DNA of 35,242 bases from NCBI RefSeq assembly GCF_020889705.1, contig NZ_JACMYP010000064.1, positions 1 to 35,242 on the forward strand. The letters run 5' to 3'. The DNA is from Bradyrhizobium altum (GTDB lineage Bacteria; Pseudomonadota; Alphaproteobacteria; Rhizobiales; Xanthobacteraceae). Below are positions 25,088 through 33,146 of the stretch, in pieces. Below the pieces are notes generated by a model. It had not been told where the DNA came from, did no database searches, and worked only from the letters and a program-made list of their open reading frames with translations. A program made the position numbers and the translations under genes. Each line of letters opens with the position of its first letter. Within the stretch, counting starts at the first letter, position 1.

Positions 25088-25674
25088 GCCGTCTATGCAG
25101 GGCAGCTTTGAGCGTTCTAGCCGGCGCCTGATGATTGCGAAGAGCCTAAGGAAAGAAATCGCATTCCAGCGCCAGTCAATACGAGATCGGCTGACCTTCG
25201 CGATCAAATCGCCGTACAATTCGTACAATCATGTGTTGGGTAGCGACCGATCGACGCATTGCCAATGAGCGCGGCCTCAAAACGCTGCCCGTATCGCGTC
25301 TCGAAGCTAAATTTGCGGGCGTCCTTACATAGTGCAAGAACACGCTGGTGCCCGCATCTGGTGCACAGGTAGGTGGATTGGACAATCGTTTGGGGCCTCT
25401 TAGACCTGTCAAAAATCGCAGTGGTTCTGAAAATGCCGCTTGCTCATATTAATGCGGCTGCTGCATCGAAGAGCTTGAATCGTACGTAGCGTCACATTGT
25501 ACGATCTCGCGGCGATGATCCTTGGCAAACGAGCGAAGCCATACCGGATAATCCGGGCGATCTGGACGGGCCGTGCGTTCAACGGTGGCTGTGACAGCTG
25601 TCTGATGGCAGCTCGTCATTAACGAATAGGGCGCGATTGCGCATGGTCGATATTTGTTGCCAGAAGGTGGAATA
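25088..25674. other. Leader region of the five-gene cluster
   Basis: No gene I can support lies between the terminator and the GMC oxidoreductase. It contains the second copy of the duplicated leader (about 25473-25506). I found no nod box and no sigma-54 site with correct spacing, so the cluster promoter is unassigned. A 67-codon leftward frame at 25025-25228 runs across the terminator and is probably spurious. Confidence 0.45.
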
Positions 25675-27189
25675 ATGACGGCCGATATCGTTGATGTATG
25701 CGTCGTCGGAAGTGGTGCCAGCGGCTCGATAGTTGCCCACGAGATCGCACAACACGGACTGCGAGTACTCCTTCTCGAGGAAGGTCGGGCACTTCCTCCC
25801 GGCGCCTCGCTGGCGAGCGTCCAAAATGGCATGGATAGCGCCCTGGTGCCGTCTGCGGCAGGGACGTTGACGCCATTCGGACGTCCGTGGACCGTCTGCG
25901 CGCTCGGCGGCGGAATGACTTTATATGCCGGAATAGCCTTCCGCTGTCGCGCCATCGATTTCGACGCACGAGCGCATGTGGCCGGGGACGCGCTCGATCC
26001 GATCTGGCCGATCAACTACACCGAGCTACGCCCATTCTACGAGGAGCTGGAGCGGCGCATGGGGGTGGCCCGCCTGGCCGGGGCGGACCCACTCGAGCCG
26101 CCGAGCGATCCGCCCGTTCTGCCGCCACACCAGTACAGCTTGCCGGGCCAGTTGATTGCCGATGCCGGCAGACGCCTGGGCCACTTGCCGTTCCCCACGC
26201 CATTAGCAATCAACTCGGTGCCATATCACGGCCGGCCAGCCTGCCGCTGCGAGGGCCCCTGCAATGAACATTTATGTCCAAGCGGCGCCAGGGCCGACGC
26301 ACGCTCGCCGTTCACAGGTGTCACCCTGCCGCCGGACGCGCTGACGATTGCGCTCGGCAGCAAGGCCGTCCGTATCGATCTCGGCAACGTCAGCCGCGCG
26401 GATTCGGTGGAATGGGTGGATACTCTCAAGCGACAACGAGCTCGGGTCCGCGCCCGCTGCGTGGTACTTGCCGGCAACGCAGTGCAGTCTGCCGCCTTGC
26501 TGCTACGCTCGGCGCAACGCGCGGCGCCCAACGGCATCGGCAACGCATCCGGCATGGTGGGCAGTGGCATCTCGTTCAAGATCAGCGGCTACGTGTCCGG
26601 TAGCACCACGATAAATCCGCCGGTCACGCCCGAGCCCGGCCGCCCATTCTCCACCGTCGCGGTCTCCGACCATTACCTCAACGACGAGGCGCCTTCGGGG
26701 CTCGGCGGAATGATCTACGAAGCAAGTCCGACTGAACGCACGGACGACGACGGAAATACAAGGCTACGGCTGCATTTTCTGGCGGCCGACCAGCCCATGC
26801 GCAACAATGCGGTCCGGTTGGCTACCAGGCGGGACGGGCTGGGTTTGCCCAAGATCATTCTCGATTACCAGACCCATCCGCTGGACAAACGCCGATTGGG
26901 CTACTTGTCCAGACGCGCGTCGAACTTGCTGGCCGAAGCCGGTGTGAAGCACGTGGATTATCAGGATTCCAACTATCAGTTCGGCAGCGGCCATCTGCAT
27001 GGCGCCTGTCGGGCTGGGATCGATCCGAAGCAATCGGTGGTTGATCGCTGGGGTCGCGTGCACGACGTCGACAATCTCTATGTCGCGGATGGTGGCTTTT
27101 TCCCATATGCCGGAGGCGTCAACCCGACCTTCACCATTCAGGCGAATGCGCTACGGATCGCTCGACGAATAGTCACGCAGCTGACGTAA
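25675..27189 (+). CDS. GMC-family FAD oxidoreductase
   Basis: A 504-residue glucose-methanol-choline-type enzyme that would oxidise an alcohol to an aldehyde or ketone using FAD. The Rossmann motif VVGSGASGSIVAHE (Gly12, Gly14, Gly17) and the acidic end of the second strand (LLLEEGR) bind FAD. LGGGMTLYAGIAFRCRAIDF is the second FAD contact region. The C-terminal domain has HLHGACRAG (His440, His442) and GGVNPTFTIQANALRIA (Asn483), the His/Asn catalytic pair of GMC enzymes. An unusual Cys set, Cys190, 192, 196 and 201 (CRCEGPCNEHLC), may bind metal; some bacterial GMC proteins have similar clusters. ATG 25675 is preceded by AAGGTGG. First gene of a tight operon. Substrate is unknown; frame is clean and GC-rich. 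Confidence 0.9.
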   Translation: MTADIVDVCVVGSGASGSIVAHEIAQHGLRVLLLEEGRALPPGASLASVQNGMDSALVPSAAGTLTPFGRPWTVCALGGGMTLYAGIAFRCRAIDFDARAHVAGDALDPIWPINYTELRPFYEELERRMGVARLAGADPLEPPSDPPVLPPHQYSLPGQLIADAGRRLGHLPFPTPLAINSVPYHGRPACRCEGPCNEHLCPSGARADARSPFTGVTLPPDALTIALGSKAVRIDLGNVSRADSVEWVDTLKRQRARVRARCVVLAGNAVQSAALLLRSAQRAAPNGIGNASGMVGSGISFKISGYVSGSTTINPPVTPEPGRPFSTVAVSDHYLNDEAPSGLGGMIYEASPTERTDDDGNTRLRLHFLAADQPMRNNAVRLATRRDGLGLPKIILDYQTHPLDKRRLGYLSRRASNLLAEAGVKHVDYQDSNYQFGSGHLHGACRAGIDPKQSVVDRWGRVHDVDNLYVADGGFFPYAGGVNPTFTIQANALRIARRIVTQLT

Positions 27190-27210
27190 CGAGCGCAACG
27201 GAGACGGTTT

Positions 27211-28518
27211 TTGTCGATCAGCACGCTTGCTGCCGCCGTGAACGCGACCGACGGGGACGGATCGGCACTGCGACGCGCCCTGCGCGTCACCGCCTCGCAG
27301 AAGTGGGATCTCAACAGGCGTTTTCCGGTCGTGATGACGCGTGCGTCAGGCGCGCATGCATGGGACATCGACGGAAAGCAATACGTCGATTTCACTTCCT
27401 GTAGCGGTGCCGCGCCGCTCGGAGCCGGATACGAGCCGGTCGTGGCGCACGCAGCCGCTGAGATGCGCCGTACCGGCGGCATCCTGCCCGGACCGCTGTC
27501 CGTGCACCGGGTCGAATTGGCCGAACGGCTGGCGGAGATCTTCCCTGTCGCGGAGCGCTCAGTATTTTTCCGCACTGGATCTTGCGCCACCACCGCCGCC
27601 GTGCGCCTTGCCCGCGCGTTCACGGGCCTTAACCATGTACTGACCAGCGGATATCACGGCTGGCACGACTGGCAGTTGCAGGACCGGCCGGAAATGGGGC
27701 TGCCCAATCGGGACCGGGACAGCGTGGACTTCCGCTACAACCTCGACTTGCTCGACGAGCTGGCAAGTGTCCAGCGCGCCGCCGCAGTGATCATCACCCC
27801 GGAGGTCAACTTCTTCCCGCCCGAATACCATCAAGAACTGCAGAGGCTGGTGCATCGGCACGGCGCCCTGCTCATCCTTGACGAGGTGATGACCGGATTC
27901 CGCTACGCCCTTGGCGGGTACCATATGGCCATCGGGCTCACGCCCGATCTGATTACACTGAGCAAAGGACTGGCGAACGGAATGGCGCTGTCGGCGGTGG
28001 CGGGCCGGGCGGACGTACTCGCCGCTGCGGAAAAGACATACATGGGCAACACCTACCAGCGCGAAGTCACCCCGTTCGCAGCTGCACTGAGTACCCTGCA
28101 TGCGCTGCGCGACGGGACCGCCCTGGCCCGAATGCGCGAGGTTGGCGAGCAACTGATCAGGGGGCTCAACAGTGTCTTCACCAGGCAGCAAGTCGCGGCA
28201 TGGGCGTTCGCCTGGCCCACGATGTTCGACGTTGTATTTTCCGACGCCGAACTTGGCCACGCCTTCTTCGAGGAGATGTGGGCGCGAGGATTCCTGATGC
28301 AGTATGGCGGACGCTTCATGCCCTCCGCTGCGGTATCTGACGCCGACGTGCAGGCGGCTATCGAAGCAGCTGGAGAGGCCCTGCCGGCGGCACTGTCCCG
28401 CACGGACAACCCAGTCCGCGCCCCGGATCCAGTCGCGGCTGCCGTACGGTTCGCCAGAGATCATTTCGTTGCCACACCGGGGGCGGTTCGGCGCTGGTTC
28501 AATGCGCCCGTCCACTGA
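27211..28518 (+). CDS. Class III PLP aminotransferase / aminomutase (glutamate-1-semialdehyde type)
   Basis: A 435-residue fold-type I PLP enzyme resembling HemL and related aminomutases. Landmarks are AWDIDGKQYVDFTSCSGAAP, RTGSCATTAAVRLARAFTGL (PLP phosphate loop), YHGWHDWQ, ILDEVMTGFR with Asp224 against the pyridine nitrogen, and the lysine in LSKGLANGM (Lys252) that forms the Schiff base. YQREVTPFAAALSTLHALRD replaces the usual GTFSGNP segment, so it is not ordinary HemL. Start is taken as TTG 27211 because GGAGA lies about 6 bases upstream; it follows the oxidoreductase stop by 21 bases. As second gene of the cluster, it may install or move an amino group on the carbonyl made by the GMC enzyme. 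That pairing is inference. Confidence 0.88.
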   Translation: MSISTLAAAVNATDGDGSALRRALRVTASQKWDLNRRFPVVMTRASGAHAWDIDGKQYVDFTSCSGAAPLGAGYEPVVAHAAAEMRRTGGILPGPLSVHRVELAERLAEIFPVAERSVFFRTGSCATTAAVRLARAFTGLNHVLTSGYHGWHDWQLQDRPEMGLPNRDRDSVDFRYNLDLLDELASVQRAAAVIITPEVNFFPPEYHQELQRLVHRHGALLILDEVMTGFRYALGGYHMAIGLTPDLITLSKGLANGMALSAVAGRADVLAAAEKTYMGNTYQREVTPFAAALSTLHALRDGTALARMREVGEQLIRGLNSVFTRQQVAAWAFAWPTMFDVVFSDAELGHAFFEEMWARGFLMQYGGRFMPSAAVSDADVQAAIEAAGEALPAALSRTDNPVRAPDPVAAAVRFARDHFVATPGAVRRWFNAPVH

Positions 28519-28549
28519 CCAGCAAGCATGTCGAACAGAGAACAAGACC

Positions 28550-29491
28550 ATGTCGCAGCCCGATCCATTTTCCACGTCGCCAGTGCTGCTCGGCGGCGAC
28601 AACCGGTCGGGCACCACGCTGCTGAGTATCGTGCTGGACTCTCATCTGGATCTCGTGGCCGGTCCGGAGATCGACTTCCTCGAACCACCCAATCTCGGCC
28701 CGCACATTCTGGGTGCAATCGACCTGCTTGCGGTCGGCGATTGGCGGGTCACGGACACGACCAAGAACACGATCGATCCGTTCTGGTATGACGGGGTGCA
28801 TTTTGTGGTGCAGTGCCGCCGCTTCGGTCTCGACTTCGATGACCTGCGCGGGCTGGTCCGCAAGATTATGGTCGAGGTGGGCAACGACATTGTTTCATTC
28901 ATCGACCGATGCCGGCTCGTCAACGAGATCGGTGAGTTGCGCAGGGCGCGCAGCGGAGCTCAGCGCTGGGGATTGAAACTGCAGCGTAAGATCACCAGGA
29001 TCGACGACTTCGCCCGCCTGTGGCCGCGTGCACATTTCGTGCATATCGTGCGGGACGGCCGCGACGTTGCCGCCTCTCACCTGAAGACCGTTCCTGATTG
29101 GGGTTACCGAACAGTTGCCGACGCCGCGCGGGGTTGGCTTGAAGTGGTTTCCCGGCCGCATCGGATCGCGCCGCCTGGCCGTTATCTCGAGGTGCGTTAC
29201 GAGGATCTTGTAAGCAGTCCCCGCACCGCTTTGACGATGATTCTGGACCACCTCGACTTGCCTTGGGACGAGGCCGTGCTGCGTCATGCTGAATACGAGC
29301 ACGCGTTGTTCGAACAACCGCATGGTCACCCGGCGGCCGAGGCTGCGGGAAAGCCGCTGCACCAAGGTCGAATTGGTCGCCACGTCCAGGATTTGACGCC
29401 AAGCCAGATTGTGGAGTTCGAGGAGATCGCTGGAAGTGAGCTGGCCCGACTAGGCTATCTGTCCGTCTCAAGCCCATCTGGCGACGCGTGA
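28550..29491 (+). CDS. PAPS-dependent sulfotransferase
   Basis: A 313-residue cytosolic sulfotransferase (Sulfotransfer_3-like). The 5'-phosphosulfate loop is LLGGDNRSGTTLLSIVLDSH (Arg19-Thr23), and the 3'-phosphate site is HIVRDGRDVAASHLK (Arg168 to Ser176). The terminal helix region has YEDLVSSPRTALTMILDHLD and the KPLHQGRIGRHVQDLTPSQI motif near the end, typical for the family. ATG 28550 starts 31 bases after the aminotransferase stop. The reading frame is open further upstream, overlapping that gene, but the overlap is not family-like. The stop overlaps the start of the next transporter gene (GTGA). In the cluster it would sulfate the small-molecule product on a hydroxyl or amino group. 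It is unrelated in sequence to the nodH fragment at 14360 beyond the shared fold motifs. Confidence 0.88.
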   Translation: MSQPDPFSTSPVLLGGDNRSGTTLLSIVLDSHLDLVAGPEIDFLEPPNLGPHILGAIDLLAVGDWRVTDTTKNTIDPFWYDGVHFVVQCRRFGLDFDDLRGLVRKIMVEVGNDIVSFIDRCRLVNEIGELRRARSGAQRWGLKLQRKITRIDDFARLWPRAHFVHIVRDGRDVAASHLKTVPDWGYRTVADAARGWLEVVSRPHRIAPPGRYLEVRYEDLVSSPRTALTMILDHLDLPWDEAVLRHAEYEHALFEQPHGHPAAEAAGKPLHQGRIGRHVQDLTPSQIVEFEEIAGSELARLGYLSVSSPSGDA

Positions 29492-30729
29492 TCTGCCGGC
29501 ACTGTTCTGCTACGCCTCGCGCCCTGCCACGCAGCTACCTCGCGCTGCTCGTCGGCCAGACCATTTCCCTGCTGGGCTCCAACGTAACCATGCTGGCGCT
29601 GCCGCTGACTGCAATCACCCTGCTAGACGCCGGACCGGCGCAGGCGGGGCTGTTGCTCGCCTGCGGTCGGGCACCGTGTCTTTTCGTGAGCCTGTTCGCC
29701 GGGGTCATCGTCGACCGTCTCCCGCACCGACGAATCCTTTTGACCGCCAACGTGGTTATGGCGGCAACGCTGGCCACCATTCCCTTGTGCGCCAGCCTTG
29801 GACACCTGGGAATGGTGCAGCTATACGCGACAAGCGTCCTGGTTGGGGTGGCCGCGGTGATCGCCGACGTGGCTTATCTGGCGTGCATACCCACAGTCCT
29901 GGACCGGTCTCAGCTGGTTCGGGCGCAGAGTTCATTGGAATTCAGCCAGGCGACCGCGATGGCCGCAGGTCCGTTCCTGGCCGGTTGGCTTATCAACGCG
30001 TTCTCCGCTCCAACCGCAATCCTGGCCGACTCCGTCTCCTTTCTGCTCGCCGCCGCGTTGCTCTCGCTGGTGCCGATGCCTGCCGCCTCAGCGGCGCCCT
30101 CAAGCACTGTGCTCGTCCAAATGGCCGAGGGGCTGGCGAGCGTGTTCGGCAATGCAGTTTTAAGGGCCGTTACCCTGGCAACCGGCACATTCATCTTTTG
30201 GCACAACGCCTATTCTGCGGCTTTTCTGCTGCATCTGACCAAGGATCTCGGGTTCGACAGCCGGGTTGTCGGCATGGTGCTCGGTATCGGCGCGCTTGGC
30301 GGTGTGGTGGGCGCGGCTGGCTCACCGTGGGTGGGCCGGGCAATTGGGCTTGGTCCTGTATTAATGACCGGTTTGGCGGTGAGCGCGGCAGGCATGAGCC
30401 TTGCGGCGCTGCTCACCCGGCCCTGGTGGGCAGCAGTGGCATGCGTGGCGCTCTCCCAATTCATTCTGTGGATCGGCCAGGGACTCTACCACGTGCAGCA
30501 GGTTCCCATTCGATATGCGTTGGTCCCGCAGCGCCTGCAAGGCCGGGTCAATGCGAGCATCCGCACCGTCGTGTGGGGACTGGGCTCATTGGGCGCACTG
30601 GTCGGCGGCGCGGCCGCTGCTGCAACGAGCCTGCGCACCACATTGCTGGCGAGCAGTGTGCTTGGCACTGCCTCGATAATTTGGATTTGGCGGTCGCCGC
30701 TGCGCCGCACGCGCAGCTTGCATCTGTGA
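29488..30729 (+). CDS. MFS transporter, probable product exporter
   Basis: A 413-residue, roughly 12-helix major-facilitator protein. The opening LPRSYLALLVGQTISLLGSN and the loop GVIVDRLPHRRILLTANVVM (motif A region) place it with drug/siderophore-type exporters (MFS_3/MFS_1). Other helices include FSQATAMAAGPFLAGWLINA, FDSRVVGMVLGIGALGGVVG and ASIRTVVWGLGSLGALVGGA. GTG 29488 overlaps the sulfotransferase stop (GTGA), so translation is coupled. The gene after it begins 18 bases beyond its stop. Its style (short loops, alanine-rich helices) is like actinobacterial members, which is an impression rather than a measured result. Within the cluster it probably exports the product. Confidence 0.87.
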   Translation: MICRHCSATPRALPRSYLALLVGQTISLLGSNVTMLALPLTAITLLDAGPAQAGLLLACGRAPCLFVSLFAGVIVDRLPHRRILLTANVVMAATLATIPLCASLGHLGMVQLYATSVLVGVAAVIADVAYLACIPTVLDRSQLVRAQSSLEFSQATAMAAGPFLAGWLINAFSAPTAILADSVSFLLAAALLSLVPMPAASAAPSSTVLVQMAEGLASVFGNAVLRAVTLATGTFIFWHNAYSAAFLLHLTKDLGFDSRVVGMVLGIGALGGVVGAAGSPWVGRAIGLGPVLMTGLAVSAAGMSLAALLTRPWWAAVACVALSQFILWIGQGLYHVQQVPIRYALVPQRLQGRVNASIRTVVWGLGSLGALVGGAAAAATSLRTTLLASSVLGTASIIWIWRSPLRRTRSLHL

Positions 30730-30747
30730 ACATTGCCACGGCCCTTC

Positions 30748-32109
30748 ATGGACATCAAGGAATTTTGCGATTCTGATCGGCAGCCGGATCGGCTGATGGT
30801 GTGGCGGGTCAGCGATCCCGATCCGGTCAGTTGGCGGCCCGACTCGCGCCGTCCGTCTCATGTTCAGGAGGAACATTTTCGCTCCGCGGACGATGGCCGG
30901 TCAAGCTGGCTCGGCGCCGCGTTCGAGTTGCCGGGCGCGTTCAACGCCGCTGCGCTGACAAGAGCGATCCTTGGCTGGGTCAACCGGCATGAGGCATTAC
31001 GCAGCCGCTTGGCCAATGATGGATCGGTCGTTCATTGCGCCACGATTGAACAAGGCGCGGCGGCAGTTGAGAAGACCGTGGTGGGTGACTGCGCCGATCC
31101 CGGCGAAATTGCTCAGTTCCTGGAACGGCTCTTTGAAGCGGAGACCAACCCGCGGCGCTGGCCGGCGTATGTGTTCGTGACGATCAGCCGGCCACCATCC
31201 ACGCGCCTCCTGTTCGCCTCCGACCACTCCGTCAGCGATGCCTACTCGATGGCCTTGATGCCAAATGAGATCCGAGAGCTGTACACAGCCGCAATCCTCG
31301 GAGTGGCGCCGCAGCTGGCACCGGCGCACAGCTATCTGGATCACGCCGAGGCCGAACGAGAGCGACTGACCGACCTGTCCGATGACCATCCCGCAATTGG
31401 CCACTGGCGCGAGCTGATCGCCGCGAACAGCGGTCAGTTGCCCGATTTTCCGCTAGCACTCGGTGTGCCGGAAGGATCCTTACAGCGCACCGGACGAATA
31501 TGGCTGCTCGATGCGGCTGGGGCATCCGAATTCGAGCGAGGGTGCAGGTCCCAGGGCGGAAACGCGGCGACGGGAATTTTCGCCTGTCTGGCGCTGGCAG
31601 GAAAAACACTGGCGAACCAACGACAATTCCACGCCGTTGCGCCCTTTCACACCCGGTACGATCTGCGGTCAATGCGTTCGGTTGGATGGTATGTCGGGAT
31701 GAGTCCGGTAAGCTTCCGGGTGGCCGATACGTTGCCGGAAACCCTGCGCGCCGCCCGGCTCGAACTCAAACGCGCCAAGAAAACAGCTCAGGTGACATTT
31801 TCAAAGGCCATGGAATTGCTCGGCGCCACACTGCGCGACCGCTTCATGGTATCCTACATGGACAATCGGACGGTCCCCGGGGCGGACTGCTGGCCGCACT
31901 GGCGGACGAGGTTTCTGAACAGCCGTAGCTCCAATGCTTGCGAGACATACCTATGGGTCAGTCGCTGGCAGGACGGAATTTCCGTGAACTTCCGACACCC
32001 CGGGACCGCCATCGCGCGAAGCGCGATGGATGACTATCTCGCTGAAGTGGCTGCGCAGGCCCATCTGATCAGCGGCGCTCGTCCGCTGCCGCGGCTCTCA
32101 ATTGACTGA
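30748..32109 (+). CDS. Free-standing condensation-domain acyltransferase
   Basis: A 453-residue protein of the NRPS condensation/PapA superfamily (PF00668-like), which forms amide or ester bonds between an acyl donor and an amine or alcohol. The N-terminal block SHVQEEHFRSADDGRSSWLG, then FNAAALTRAILGWVNRHEAL (RHEALR motif), leads to the active-site motif ASDHSVSDAYSM. This has His160 and Asp164, keeping HxxxD but with Asp in place of the first His of the canonical HHxxxD. A C-terminal half follows: HAVAPFHTRYDLRSMRSVGW then YVGMSPVSFRVADT, as expected for DFG-like and bridging regions. No carrier or adenylation domain is attached or nearby. Start is ATG 30748; a TTG at 30733 is an alternative. 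Last gene of the operon; it probably joins two building blocks of the product. Confidence 0.85.
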   Translation: MDIKEFCDSDRQPDRLMVWRVSDPDPVSWRPDSRRPSHVQEEHFRSADDGRSSWLGAAFELPGAFNAAALTRAILGWVNRHEALRSRLANDGSVVHCATIEQGAAAVEKTVVGDCADPGEIAQFLERLFEAETNPRRWPAYVFVTISRPPSTRLLFASDHSVSDAYSMALMPNEIRELYTAAILGVAPQLAPAHSYLDHAEAERERLTDLSDDHPAIGHWRELIAANSGQLPDFPLALGVPEGSLQRTGRIWLLDAAGASEFERGCRSQGGNAATGIFACLALAGKTLANQRQFHAVAPFHTRYDLRSMRSVGWYVGMSPVSFRVADTLPETLRAARLELKRAKKTAQVTFSKAMELLGATLRDRFMVSYMDNRTVPGADCWPHWRTRFLNSRSSNACETYLWVSRWQDGISVNFRHPGTAIARSAMDDYLAEVAAQAHLISGARPLPRLSID

Positions 32110-32407
32110 CAAGGGCGGCTGTGAGCTAGCCTTTCTTGGCCAATAACCGGCTTGCGCTACGATCGCGATCATCCGTCCTTGGTGATCAGAAGCGAGCCCG
32201 ACTCTAGGGCATCCGATCGTCACGATGCCGAGAGCGCCACTTGAGGGGAAGCAGGCGCCATGGAAGGATACGCCGTATCGGCCCCACAATATTTTGATTC
32301 GAGCGACTTTTCTCACGGGTGGCTTGCGAGAGACCGGGGTAATGATCGCCAGGCTAAGCCAACACGATTGTTGTTCCGGACAGTAATAGGCACAGTGCCG
32401 ACTGGCA
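32110..32407. other. Spacer after the five-gene cluster
   Basis: About 300 bases between the condensation-protein stop and the NifA site. No gene or clear terminator is visible. Confidence 0.4.
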
Positions 32408-32423
32408 TGTCGGGTTTACAACA
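32408..32423 (+). promoter_or_regulatory. NifA upstream activator site
   Basis: TGTCGGGTTTACAACA fits TGT-N10-ACA exactly and also has the favoured T after the first four spacer bases. It is centred about 70 bases before the -24 element at 32483, a workable distance for NifA activation. Confidence 0.75.
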
Positions 32424-32482
32424 ACTCAGATATTGAGAGCTAGCATCCTCACATGCATGTTTTTTTTGCATTGAGCTAGCGA

Positions 32483-32498
32483 CGGCACAGTCGTTGCA
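32483..32498 (+). promoter_or_regulatory. Sigma-54 (RpoN) -24/-12 promoter with NifA site
   Basis: CGGCACAGTCGTTGCA matches TGGCAC-N5-TTGCA except for the first base, with exact GG-N10-GC spacing. Transcription would start near 32509 and run into the small ORFs at 32543 and 32842. Confidence 0.8.
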
Positions 32499-32542
32499 AG
32501 TCTTCGTTCAATAGATGGATTCGTCCCTGCACGGCAGACCGA

Positions 32543-32689
32543 ATGGTTCTGCCGGATCATGCGCTGTTGCAATTATATCCGCACGACAAACCCATTTATC
32601 AAACTCTGATAGAGCCGAAGAAGGACGCCAAGGCGTGGGCTCAGCTTCAACTAAAGCATTATGGCGCCTATGTTGCCGCACCTCAATGA
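32543..32689 (+). CDS. Small ORF behind the NifA promoter (48 aa)
   Basis: Encodes MVLPDHALLQLYPHDKPIYQ then TLIEPKKDAKAWAQLQLKHY then GAYVAAPQ. Composition is protein-like, with a charged helix (EPKKDAKAWAQLQLKHYGA). It lies about 35 bases after the predicted sigma-54 start site, on the same strand. The ribosome site is weak, and an overlapping frame starting at ATG 32515 (61 codons) competes; that frame is of lower quality. I do not recognise a family. If real, it would be co-induced with nitrogen fixation. Confidence 0.45.
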   Translation: MVLPDHALLQLYPHDKPIYQTLIEPKKDAKAWAQLQLKHYGAYVAAPQ

Positions 32690-32841
32690 ATCCCGAATGA
32701 GAGGACCATGCGACAACCTGCAGCCGATGAAGAACGACGATCTCTCCATGCACCACCTCAATGGCAATCCTGATCTGGGTTGAACACTAATGCCTCAGCT
32801 CACCTTCCCATCGCGACGAAATAGCGACTGCTAAGCGCGTG

Positions 32842-33057
32842 ATGAAAGAGGCGCACCTTAAGGATCTACGAGAACTGATGCAGTTGCTTTGGCATTTGTT
32901 CGAAGCAGTGCATCGGCTTCCTAGAGGGCCGGAGCATACAGAAGCGGTTCAGACAATTAAGCGCTTTGAGCGTCGGCTGGTCGTGTTAATTCAAGCGTCT
33001 GAAATGGCTCGAGCTGCTGACCGCGAAGTCGCTGGCCGTGCCAGGCACGCTAAATAA
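32842..33057 (+). CDS. Small helical protein behind the NifA promoter (71 aa)
   Basis: A 71-residue ORF starting MKEAHLKDLRELMQLLWHLF and continuing EAVHRLPRGPEHTEAVQTIK, then RFERRLVVLIQASEMARAAD. It appears almost all-helical, with amphipathic leucine-rich segments and no membrane helix. Start is ATG 32842, with a GTG directly before it at 32839; the ribosome site is weak. It lies about 330 bases downstream of the sigma-54 start site, in the same direction, after the 48-residue ORF. Family not recognised. The clean frame and composition favour a real gene, possibly a nitrogen-fixation-associated small protein. Confidence 0.55.
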   Translation: MKEAHLKDLRELMQLLWHLFEAVHRLPRGPEHTEAVQTIKRFERRLVVLIQASEMARAADREVAGRARHAK

Positions 33058-33146
33058 ATGATTGCCAGACACAATCACCAAAGTCATCCTACGTATGTGC
33101 GCCGTCTCTTAGCCTGCATGGCGGCCGGAAACGCGAAACGAAGGTT

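Noticed and set aside
28304..28549. N-terminal extension of the sulfotransferase
   Set aside because: The extra 82 codons overlap the aminotransferase and are arginine/proline-rich; the ATG at 28550 gives the normal family start just before the PAPS loop.
27559..28617. 352-codon leftward ORF opposite the aminotransferase
   Set aside because: It is a shadow of the PLP enzyme, whose catalytic motifs are intact on the plus strand.
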